Source: Mesotaenium endlicherianum (taxonomy: Eukaryota; Streptophyta; Zygnematophyceae; Zygnematales; Mesotaeniaceae). From it: DNA of 48,468 nt. Both the position numbers and the translations under genes were made by a program. Below the pieces are notes generated by a model. The model saw nothing but the letters and a program-made list of their open reading frames with translations. It did no database searches and was not told the DNA's origin. The DNA is taken from the NCBI GenBank assembly GCA_009602735.1, contig WELA01010285.1:226464-274931 (forward strand). The letters run 5' to 3'. Below are positions 1 to 9,467 of the stretch, piece after piece (position 1 is the stretch's first letter; each line of letters opens with the position of its first letter).

Positions 1-227
1 CCCCCCCCCGGCCGGGCTGCGCGTAAATCCCTAAAGAGAGGGCTGTGGAGGACTGCAGGCTTTGTTGGCTTCCGCAGACCTGATGCTGCTCAGGGTGGGT
101 TTAGGGCGCTCACGCGGGGGCAGAACTATGCTCTCTCTTCCTCCCCCCCTCACACTCTGTCCTTGCTGCCCTCATCTGCCTGTGTGCGTCTGGGTATGGG
201 TGGTTGGGGGGGGGGAGGGGGGAGCAG

Positions 228-1994
228 GGGATGTGTTTGTGAAGAAGGCGGCCAGCAAGCAGAAGAAGAAGAAGGCCAAGCAGCTTGAGCAGAAGTCCCT
301 GGGCTGGGGTGAGGCCCCTCCTTCAAGCTCCGGCCTCCCGCCTCCCACCCTCCTCTGCTGGTCCTAGTGCTCCTAAAAAAAATATCATGCTAGTGCTCCA
401 AAGCCTGTACTTTCCCTCTCCCTCTCCCTCTCGCTCCTCTTCAGGTGGGGCTGCGGCCCTCCCCGCCGTGCCACCTGTGTGTGCTCAGGCACCCGCCTTG
501 GTTGGTCAGGAGTGCAGCCTATCTATAAATTGGGGAGCGGTGCTTCGCTGTGAACCTTCTCCCCAAGTGGGGGCGGAGCAGCCTGCAAGTGCTCTCCCTT
601 GCACATCCCGCCACGTGCCCACCTTTTCGTCTGTGCCAATTGTCGTCCCTGAGGGCGAGAGAGGGGGCGGGGTCGCTGATGCCGCGCTGCCAGGTGTCCC
701 AGCCAGCTCGCTCTGCCTGCGGATGTGTGTCGCGTGTGTCGTGTGCACGTGCGAACCTTCGGGAGGCTCTGACTGGGAGGAGGGGCTGGGAATGGTGCCG
801 CCGGGCTTTTTTTTGGGGGGGGGATTGGCAGGCGGATTTGACGACGCGAAGAAGGGCAAGGCCATGGCGGTGGTGATGAAGCGCATGTTCTCGCCGGACG
901 AGTTCGAGCAGGAGCCCTCGCTGCTGGGTGAGCTGGAGGCTGACGTGGCGGAGGAGTGCCACAAGCTGGGGCCCACGGAGCGCATCAAGGTGGGCGGCAA
1001 GAAACGGGCGGCAGCTCCCTCTTTTTGGGTCTCCCCTGTGGCACACTAGTCGCAGGGCTTTGCTTCGTGCTGGCAGCTGCTTGGCACAGGTGGCAAGCTG
1101 AGAGGAGCTCTGGGGAGGTCTCCAAGGGGGATCTTAGGGGTGTGCAGTGGGCATACATGCTGTCTCCAATAGAACCACTTGTTGTCTGTGAGAATGAGGG
1201 CCAGCTGTTGTGTTCAGTCAGCTGTTGCGTTCAAGAAACGATTTGGTGATGCGAGGTGAGGAGCGGGGGAAGGGGCAGTGCACACCACACACATGCCCGC
1301 GCACGCGCACGGGTACACATTTGCCGACACATATTGACCTGCACAAAGACTGATTGCATTGTCATCTGACGGGTAAGTGGTGTCAAATGTGCCCCAGGTG
1401 TACGAGAACCATCCGGAGGGAGTGGTGCTGGTGAGGTTCAAGGATCGCGAAGCGGGCCTCAGGTGCATAGAGCTCATGAATGGCCGCTGGTGAGCTCGCA
1501 AGTCACCGCCATGCACGGCTCTGGCGGCGCTTGCAGCCTTTGCCGCTCTTGCTCCTTTCTGCTGCCCGTGCTGTCGTTGGTCATTTTGACGTTGCTTACG
1601 AATGTGTGTCATGCGTAGCACCTGTCTCTCGCTCGTGAGCTCGACGACAAGCTTGGTGTATGTCAATTTCTTGGACACCGCTGCTCCTTGTGGAATGCTC
1701 TTCCCTCACAGTGAACATTGTCTCATACTCGCTGCTTCAAGAAATTATTAGTCTTTCACATGGTGATCATGTCTTTAATTTCTTACTATGAGCTCCCAGC
1801 GATGGCACTCATGTGTCCCAAAGTTCCTTGTGGTTTTTATTCCTTGTGTTGGTCAATTTTGCAGGTTTGGCGGCCGACAGATAGAGGCCAAGGAAGATGA
1901 AGGTCTCATCAACTATGCATTAGTACGAGATGAAGCCGCCGAAGCCAGGCGATTAGAGAAGTTTGGGGCAGAATTAGAAGCAGAACAAGAATGA
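228..1994 (+). CDS. HTATSF1: Tat-SF1/CUS2-like splicing factor, 3' exons (5'-partial)
   Basis: This protein family (human HTATSF1, yeast Cus2) binds the U2 snRNP component SF3B1 and helps U2 assembly in the nucleus. Exons I can join by GT-AG and phase are 228-308, 832-989, 1398-1489 and 1865-1994 (stop TGA). The first exon encodes a Lys-rich linker (KKAASKQKKKKAKQ) ending in LGWG. The rest is a U2AF-homology motif: VVMKRMFSPDEFE, an acidic helix, VVLVRFKDREAG, then GRWFGGRQIEA, which supplies the diagnostic R-W-F motif. The Trp codon of that motif is split by a phase-2 intron (TG|G). A short acidic tail follows (EKFGAELEAEQE). The N-terminal RRM and the start codon lie left of the window or in exons I cannot resolve in 1-227. 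Family identification rests on motif order and is fairly secure; the exact orthology is inferred. Confidence 0.82.
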
Positions 1995-2555
1995 TGGTGC
2001 CTCGAGCAAAAACGGCCTCCCTCAAATACTACTTTTGCAGTGCACATGCATATCACACATGATGAGGGCGGTGGAACTTCATTTGAGCATGAATTTTGCA
2101 CTTAACAATAAGGTTCTCCCTTTGTTGATAGTACAACTCGCATACTTGGGTGTTGTTGGTAGTTTTGTGTCACTGACGTACTTCTAGCATAAGAGGCAAC
2201 CTTCATATGGTGCAAGAGTCCCTAGCTAAAGGCAGAGAAAAAATTGCTGAATTATGAAAACTCATCCATGTCGTGCGTTAAGAGCTCGGGCATGCATAAA
2301 TGACAAGCAATGCGAGACAAGTTAGCAAGCTTTGCTGCAATAGAATCTCTAATACATGTGGCTTTATAGCCAATAAGGGAGGCAAGTGTTGAGTATTTTT
2401 ATCACGAAGGCCGTGGCCACCAGGTGTGTGATATCTCGGTATGAATTGCTGGGCCAGGCCTCTTCCCTGTATTGATGACTAGGCCTTGCCTCATCCTGAT
2501 ACCGACGGCTGGGACCTGCCTAGTCCTAGTACCGGTGGTTGGGACCTGCATCCTC
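1995..2555. other. 3' flank of the splicing-factor gene, no further gene seen
   Basis: This is non-coding sequence after the TGA stop at 1992-1994. It should hold the 3' UTR and polyadenylation region, but no signal is certain. From about 2440 to 2560 there are degenerate repeats built on variants of CTAGTACCGGTGGTTGGGACCTG, just before the retroelement relic begins. Confidence 0.4.
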
Positions 2556-5357
2556 CTAGACGTGATTGTTAAAACCTGGGGGCCCAGTGGGCTTGCGCCG
2601 CACCCGCCCGGTATGCGTCTGGGGAAGAGCGGTGCCGCGGGACGGCTCCGACTCCTCCGCGTCCCAGTTGCAACCTGCCTGCTTCATTGCCTCTCGCTTC
2701 AAAATGGTGGTGCGCGGCATGCTGTTGGCGACTTGCCGGGATGGTGATGGCGTATGTGAAGCCACGTGCATGTGGAGGTCCATCGTGACTCCGACGGGCA
2801 CGTCCAGACGCAAGCGTATGTCGGAGCAACCCGTGGAGTCTCGAGAGCTTGCAAGACTCTTAGGCTGGGGTGCTCGGATGCGAACGCGGCCAGCAGCTGC
2901 AGCGGCGTCAGCGGCTGCATGGGCGGCTTTGGCGGTGATCAGTGTCGCAGCAGCGGCGGTGGTAGCAGCGATAGCAACCGTAGCAAGCTGCCGTGCCATG
3001 GCTGCATTAGCAGCGCAGAGGCGTATGGGCTCCAGCGTCTGCGCCTATAGGATGTCGGCCTGCTCTGCCGGCGTGAAATGCAGCTTTGTACTGGGCAACT
3101 GCAACTCCTCGTCCTGGGGTTGCAGCAGGACCGCACCAATAGACCCGTCGTCCTCCTCAAGCTCTCCCTTGACGGTGCGGATCGTACCATGCTGGTCGCC
3201 GTCGTCGCCAATAGCCATGAAGCCATAGAGTGTCGCGGCTGCTGAACGCGGGTCCACGATGTCGAGCGGCAAAAAGGCAGTGCGGCTGCCTCCTGTGCGC
3301 CACTCTGGACGGTAGTAGACACGCTCTGTCCACTTGTCGATGGCGGCACCGATAGGGTAGTGGACGTCTTGCCCCAGCAGAACATCAAAGGTCTCGGAAC
3401 GGTTGACGAGTGCGTGTCAATGGATGATCGTCTCGTCCTCTGTGCCTGGGCGGAACGCGAAGCGGAGAGCCAAGCGCGTGCGCCCGAGGACGGACTCCAA
3501 AGTACCAACCGCGGTGTTGATCCGCATTGGCGACTCCTTCAGGTCGGCCGCAAAGAGGCCCAGCTGACGGAAGTAGCTGAGGCTGACGAGGAGCGGCTGC
3601 GCGCCAGTGTCAAACATGATGCGCTGCGGGGCCTGTGTGTTGACGAGGGCAATACCTTGCGAGTTTATTCAGAAAAGCAGCGTTAGGACTGTTGATCATC
3701 CTGCGCTCATGCGGAGGTCGCGCGCACGGAGAGCACGGCAGTGGCGGCGTCTGGTACCAGCCCGCCAACAACGGTGTGCTATGCTGACCCGCGGGGCAGG
3801 ATCAGCATCTGGGCAGCGCGCCTCATCGACTCCAATGAGACTCCTAGGACGCCGAAGGAGATCGCCGGCATGCGGTGCAATGCCAGTGAGACGACCTCGG
3901 TGCTCAGTTGCACTGTCGTGATTGGCACTGAGAGTGCGATGGTGATGGACGCGGCCGGCGCGGTCGGCGTCTCTAGGACGCGGAAGGAGCGGGGCAGTCA
4001 TGGCGCCTCCTCAATGCGCCACCCCTTGTTTGGCCTGTTGTGCTTATGCGAAGTCGTTGGTCTGCCTGCTGCTGCGATGAGCGTGCGCTCACGTGGTACG
4101 CCGGCAACCACGAAGCTGCTGCCAAGGGGCACCGTGCGGGCATCGCATGCATGTGCTATTGCAGACTGGTGAGGGAATGGGGCGCTAGTGCGAGGGTTAC
4201 GCATCCCTTCCTGGCCCGAAGCAGGCGCCAAACTGTCACGAGCACGCTTGTTTTTGTCGTCACGCTTCTTCTGCAGGCACACAACCTGCAGGTGGCTAGC
4301 CTTGCCGCAGTAGATGCAGTCGTTGGGCTTGTTGTTTCGCGCCAGAGTGCAGTCACGGCGCGTGTGGCCCGTCTTCCCGCATGCCCAGAACGAGTCGCTC
4401 GTAGTCGCGGCCATGGAGATGCGGCCACGCGGAGCGTTACGCAATTGCGTAGGCGTTTGTGCCTGCTGCTAGGAGCGCTGCGGCCTGCTGTTGCTGCTGA
4501 CGAGCAGGAACAATACGAGCGGAAGAGGACACTATTGCTACCTCCTGCTGTACGCCCGTAGAGGCCAGGCCCACACGAGTGATGTTGCTCCGTGCGGTTG
4601 CCAATCTCTGATGCTCCACCGCCTCATAGGCCTGGTCTAGCGTGTAGTAGACGCCGACGCGAACGATGAGGGGAGCGATGGCTCTCTCCCTCAGACGCGG
4701 ATCAATGGCTTGCAGAAAGATCTCCGCAGCCTCTTGGTTGGTGACAGTACCCACGTCTCGACATAGGTGAATCAGGCGTTGGTACATCATGCGAATTGTT
4801 TCCTTCTCGCGGTGGAAGAAATGGTGAAGCTCGTACACCTCCTTCGTGGCAGCAGGCTGGAACTCCTTCCTCAGGATGTCCCAGAATGCCTGCACTGGGT
4901 CAGCTAGTGGCGTGGCCATTGTTGCTTCTCCCACAAACTCTGTACGGGCATAAATCTCAGCCGACTTCTCACGGTACATATCTCGGGCCTCGTGGAGAAG
5001 GTAGCGCACCAGAGTGCCAAAGACCTAGCGCTTAGTGAGCGTGGGGGTCATCAACTTCGCGTTCTCAAAGTCCGTTTCGAACTCCGAGATAGTGTCATTC
5101 AGATTACAAGAGTCTGCCCTGTCGCTAAAGCGGAAAGGCAACCCCCTATCTGTCTTTGTGTCTTGGTCACCTGCCATAGAGCTCTGTAGATTGATATAAG
5201 CCCACTGAAGCTGTGGCTCAATGACAATTGCGGGTTGGAGAGACACTAGGTGATTCTTTTCACAGGGTTCAATTACAATATTGAGATATGAGTCTGAATC
5301 CTCCCCACTAACTCTTTCGTAATATGGCCTATAAACTCTACCACTACGAGTAGACAT
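2556..5357 (-). pseudogene. Truncated Ty3/gypsy-like gag-protease relic
   Basis: On the minus strand a gag-like frame starts at 5357 (MSTRSGRVYRPYYERVSG) and is interrupted near 5025. It resumes at 5009-4437 with a retrotransposon gag core (DPVQAFWDILRKEF and FFHREKETIRMMYQRLIHLC), then at 4444-3998 with zinc knuckles. The second knuckle is intact (CIYCGKASHLQVVC, CX2CX4HX4C); the first has Phe at its first Cys. An aspartic-protease segment follows at 3617-3417 with FDTGAQ as the DTG catalytic motif, then fragments of a post-protease linker down to about 2556. No RT, RNase H or integrase follows, so the element is 3'-truncated. Frameshifts and stops make it dead. It is GC-richer than the elements to its right and belongs to another family. 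I found no LTR for it. Confidence 0.7.
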
Positions 5358-5732
5358 ATGCCATAAATTCTAGATGCTTGGAAGCAAAAAGATATATGTT
5401 GAGAGTAAAGAGTGTATACATTCAGATTGAGCACTTCAAGATTGAAGATTGGAAAAAGAACAACTAATATATAGTGTGGTCCAAAAGAACCCTAAAAGCA
5501 CAAAGCATGATCGTTGTGGAGTAGTCCCATGCAAGGGTATAAGCTGTGACTTTGCTCACCATTTGTGAAGTTCTTCAAGTGACTGAAAAGTAGCCTATGG
5601 GAGGATAGCTTGCTTTTCACATAAGAGATTGGTGGTCCTGAAAAACACAAGAGATAAAAGTGTCAACTTTACTGATAGTTCTGTCACTTATATTTTGCCA
5701 CAAAGGACTTCAAAAAGATGTCATACTAGGAT
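5358..5732. other. AT-rich spacer, nothing recognised
   Basis: This lies between the gag relic start and the left LTR of the nested chromovirus. No coding frame, RNA or repeat boundary is evident; it may be the eroded 5' leader of the gag relic. Confidence 0.4.
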
Positions 5733-6450
5733 TGAAATGAATCGATTTACCAAATAGACGATTAACAATTAATTAAGATCTTTATATCAGCAAGTAATCT
5801 TTATGGTATGTTCTGTTAATTGATTAAACAGCAAAGGACAAAACACTAGCACTGGGCAATATTCGCAAGTCAAATGCAAGTAAACTAGCATCAATAATGC
5901 AATCAGTACACTCATACATAAGCAAGGCTAGAAAACAGTGCATATCAATGGTTTCTCGCCTTGGATCCAGATATCTCTCAGTAAGCAGTACAAGAGAGTT
6001 GGCCTCGTTTCCAAATGCCGAACTTGAGAGCAATCCTAGCATATGTACATGGAATGAGTTTACTGTTCAACGGCCAATGCGATGGCACCGCCTACTCGGG
6101 AGTTAACCACATTGGTAGGACCTCGATTAACCAAATCCACCGCCATCTCCCATCATCCCGAATCGCCATCCATCCACAGGATGTCATCTGGCCATTCATC
6201 TAGCACACCACACTTAGATGCGTATCTAGGCAATTTGCTGGTACCGAGTACGGAAGTCAGCTGGCTGTCAAAGAATGTGTCAGCAAGCTGACCTAAGTTG
6301 ACTTCAGCCTGCTGCTCTCGGCTGAGTCCTTAAACTGATAAGTATATAAAGTCCAGCAGACTAAATATTGACTAAAGTTCAGCAGGCTGAACTTAATTAA
6401 CTATTATATATAAATGAATATTATATCTACCAATATACTGATTCATTACA
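5733..6450 (-). repeat. 3' LTR of outer chromovirus
   Basis: This 718-bp LTR reads TGTAATGAATC...GATTCATTTCA on the minus strand. It is clearly homologous to the four other family LTRs at 8374, 14969, 20587 and 26029. It is preceded (minus strand) by the polypurine tract at 6451-6460. Confidence 0.9.
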
Positions 6451-6462
6451 ATCCCTCCAACT
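6451..6462 (-). promoter_or_regulatory. Polypurine tract of outer chromovirus
   Basis: On the minus strand AGTTGGAGGGAT abuts the TG of the 3' LTR, as expected for the plus-strand primer of reverse transcription. The same sequence precedes the 3' LTR of the inner copy. Confidence 0.75.
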
Positions 6463-6622
6463 GACCAGGTTGTTGCCTCGACAACACTAACACTGGGTAC
6501 ATGGTTTTCCCCAACTGAAAGTACTGATCTCCCTCCCACCGCCTCTTGCTCCAACCCTGATACCTAACGGTGGGGATCACTAGTAACAGCGTGCTGTGCC
6601 TTTTGCCCTCAGCCTACTGCCA

Positions 6623-8281
6623 TTAGGAGGGAGATGTCCCTGGGGCCCTATGGTCAGGGGAGTCAGACCTCGACCTGTCTTGGGGTCTCCCGAAGCCTAG
6701 GGGATCCGCGTAGGGACCCCGCGGAGATTGCAGTAACTGTGCTGTTTCCTCCTGCACAATCTGAAACTGAATGGAGGCAGCCTTCTCCTAGGCAGCCCTC
6801 AAACTGACAGGTACATATACCGGCATCCCAAAAGGATGTTGCATGACATGAGCCAAGGGCACATGCCCTCTTTGCGAGGGAGATGCTGGCAGGCCTCTGG
6901 CTATTTCTCTAGCAGCCCTCCTGTCTGCCCTGTCTGACTGGGTCTCCGTGCCTGGAGATGGGTTCTGTCCTCTGGCAGTTCCCAGCCAAGGGATATCTTC
7001 CTTTTCAGCGAGCTGATGCAGGGCCAACCCAGTCTTCTCCCTTACAGGGGATGTGGCAGGTGTCAAGATCACAGCGGGGCTAGTGTCCTCGTCCTCGCCT
7101 TCCTCTTCTTCTTCCTCTGACCCCTCCTCCTCTCCGTCCCCTGGTTCCTCTGAGACTGCTAGGGTCTCTTCTGTCAATTGCTCCAGCTCTTTCCGCAAAA
7201 AAGGATATCCCACTGACCTTCCCCTTTTGGGTGCTGGTGAGGACTGTTGAGTCCGGACCGCATAGAGGTCCTTTTCCCCCTGCTTGCTTGCCCATTTGGC
7301 ATAAGCGTGCTTCCCTTTTGAGAATGACTCTCGGGCCCTGCTTCTGTCCCCCTGCATTTATTGGCTCATGCAGTCTCTGACTCCATCCAATCTTGGGTCC
7401 CAAGCCGCAATGTGAGGGGGCAATACTATGTTCCTCTTTAGGTCTGTCAGGAAATCCTCATCCGTTGCCCTGTCATTCTGCTGGTCCCTCGTGTTGATGG
7501 TCATCCACCGCCAATCGGTGGGCTTCTGAAAGAAGGCAGGGTCTGTCCTTTTAAGAGTACAAGGGTACCAGTGCCTTGCGAAGTCCAGCTGACTGGTTCT
7601 CCTCGCCAAAAATTCCCAGCTTCTTCTCTCCACCTCAATATACATGGCCTTGAACCTGTTATGGGATGTGGAGTCCTTAAAACTGTCCGCGTCCATGGCG
7701 ATCATCTTGATGACCCTATCTTTCCCCCACATACTCGAAATTGATACAGCTCCTGCTTCGTTTACCTGGGCCATTGCCTTGGCCTCTCTGACCGTATATC
7801 CTACCATCCTGGCATAATCGTGATAGAGGAGGAGTCCTGTGCTGACCTCTATATACTTGTCAAAGTTTTCAGATGTCTCCCCTTCCCTCCGCAGGATTTC
7901 CTTCTGCGACTCACTGCGACTTCTCTGGGCATACTTAAAGGCCTCCTCCAGTAGATCAAAGCCCTTGCCCAGCACTGTGTAGCGGTAGCTGCTGATTCTC
8001 CTCTGTTCTTCTTCTTTAGCCTGCTGCTTCCGCCTCTCCTCGGCTTGCCTCTCCTCTTCCGCCTTCCTGACCTCCTCTGCAGCTTTTCTGTCTAGTTCTT
8101 CCTGCCTCACCCTGGCCTGTTCCTCCTCCTCCTTCTTCTTCTGTGCCTCCTGCTGTTGTTGGAATTGTTGTGGTTGCCGAGCGGAGATGGAGGACGATTC
8201 GATGACGCCACCAAATTGCAAGTATTCTGCATGTGCCTCTTCCGCTCTTCTCTTCCTCTTAAGTTCCGACTTCTGAGTCAT
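6623..8281 (-). pseudogene. Chromovirus accessory 3' ORF, outer copy (two in-frame stops)
   Basis: This is one open frame of 553 codons from the ATG at 8281 to the TAA at 6623-6625. It is broken only by stops at 7358-7360 and 6788-6790; the inner copy has Glu and Gln codons at those sites. The N-terminus is basic (MTQKSELKRKRR), followed by a Gln/Glu/Lys/Arg coiled coil of about 80 residues. Next is a globular-looking region (ISSYRYTVLGKGFDLLEEAF, GLLLYHDYARMVGYTVREAK, WRWMTINTRDQQNDRATDED). The C-terminal third has a strongly acidic run near codons 350-360, then a Pro/Ser/Arg tail. There is no signal peptide, membrane segment, zinc knuckle or enzyme motif, so it does not look like env despite its position after pol. 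I do not recognise the family; a second structural (gag-like) protein is one possibility. Confidence 0.75.
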
Positions 8282-8373
8282 CCTGCTCAATCATAAACAC
8301 AATGCAGTCAGTGAAGTCATGATACTTTGCCGCTACTGAGTGCTTGTGGTGAAGAAGAACGTGATAGGAGAAG

Positions 8374-9094
8374 TGTAATGAATCGGTATATTGGTTGACA
8401 TAATATTCATTTAAATAATATAGTTAAATAAGTTCAGCCTGCTGAACTCTAGTTAATAATCAGTCTGCTGGACTTTATATTCAATATCAGTTTAATGACT
8501 CGGCCCGAAGTAGCAGGCTGAGGTCACCTTAAGTCAGCTTGCTGACACATTCTTTGACAGCCAGCTGACTTCCGTACTCGGTAGCAGCGAACTGCCTTGA
8601 CTTACACCTAAGTACGATATGCTAGATGAATGGCCAGATGACATCCCTATGATGGATGGCGATTCGGGATGATGGGAGATGGCGGTGGATTTGGTTAACC
8701 GAGGTCCTACCAACGTGGTTAACTCCCGGGTAGGCGGTGCCATCGCACTGACCGTTGAACAGTAAACTCATTCCATGTACATATGCTAGGCATTGCTCTC
8801 GAGTTCGGCATTCGGAAACGAGGCCAACTCTCTTGTACAGCTTACTGAGAGAGATCTGAATCCAAGGCGAGAAGCCATTGATACGCACTGTCTTCTAACC
8901 TTGCTTATGTATGAGTTTACTGATTTGCATTATTGATGCTAGTTTACTCGCATTTGACTTACGAGTATTATTCACTGCTAGTGTATTGTCCTTTGCCGTT
9001 TAACCAGTTAACGGAAATTACCATAAAGATTACTTGCTGATATAAAGATCTTTATTAATTGTTAATCGCCTATTTGGTAAGTCGATTCATTTCA
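8374..9094 (+). repeat. 5' LTR of inner chromovirus
   Basis: A 721-bp LTR, TGTAATGAATCGG...GTCGATTCATTTCA. The first ~200 bp (U3) hold several near-palindromic TCAGC-NN-GCTGA motifs, for example 8431-8448 and 8533-8546. Adenine/thymine-rich stretches around 8474 could serve as a TATA region, but the transcription start cannot be read directly. Confidence 0.92.
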
Positions 9095-9095
9095 G

Positions 9096-9109
9096 TGGTA
9101 TCGGAGCAG
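9096..9109 (+). promoter_or_regulatory. Primer-binding site (initiator tRNA-Met type)
   Basis: TGGTATCGGAGCAG begins two bases after the LTR end. It closely resembles TGGTATCAGAGC, the initiator-Met primer site common in plant LTR retrotransposons. Confidence 0.8.
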
Positions 9110-9128
9110 TTATCACAGTCTTCTTTGT

Positions 9129-9467
9129 ATGGTAAGGACAAGGTCTCAAACTAGCAACTCCCGACACATGGAGAACCAGGATAACGAGAATGTCGAAAAC
9201 CAGGCGGAAAGCCATGTAGCGGGAACCCGTACCTATTCTGAAGCAGTAGCAGATACTGCAGCTAGAGAGGCTGCAGATGAGGCAGCTGCTATTGCCGCAG
9301 TCGCAGCACAGCAAGCTGAGGAGGAGAGAGCCAGATTAGAAGCTGAACAAGTAGCAAACGCCACTGAAGATACAGAAAGGAGGGAAGGACAGCCAGCTGA
9401 CGAGCGCACGGTTGAAGAACTTATGGCATCAAGGGCTAAGGTTGCCTATTGTCACCCAAGGGAATAG
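9129..9467 (+). pseudogene. gag N-terminus of inner chromovirus, core deleted
   Basis: The frame starts at the ATG at 9129 (MVRTRSQTSNSRHMENQDNE) and runs through an Ala/Glu-rich coiled coil. After ELMASRAKV it jumps directly into the pre-RT part of pol. Compared with the outer copy, about 1.2 kb is missing, covering the gag core, the zinc knuckle and the protease active site. The junction falls in the short similarity GGCYAAKGTT present at both ends in the outer copy, so deletion by microhomology or template switching is likely. This copy could not make its own capsid. Confidence 0.75.

Noticed and set aside
285..1049. 254-codon plus-strand frame over the first gene
   Set aside because: It joins an intron to the exon 832-989. 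The GT-AG sites and Tat-SF1 homology explain only the exon.
5716..5724. AGATGTCAT left of the outer element and its reverse complement at 21303-21311
   Set aside because: A 9-bp inverted match, not a direct duplication, and partly inside the LTR end. Chance is likely.
5824..6291. Short ORFs repeated at 8534-8888, 15200-15466, 20706-21145 and 26187-26655
   Set aside because: They are the same LTR sequence read in either strand; nothing but the LTR is conserved.
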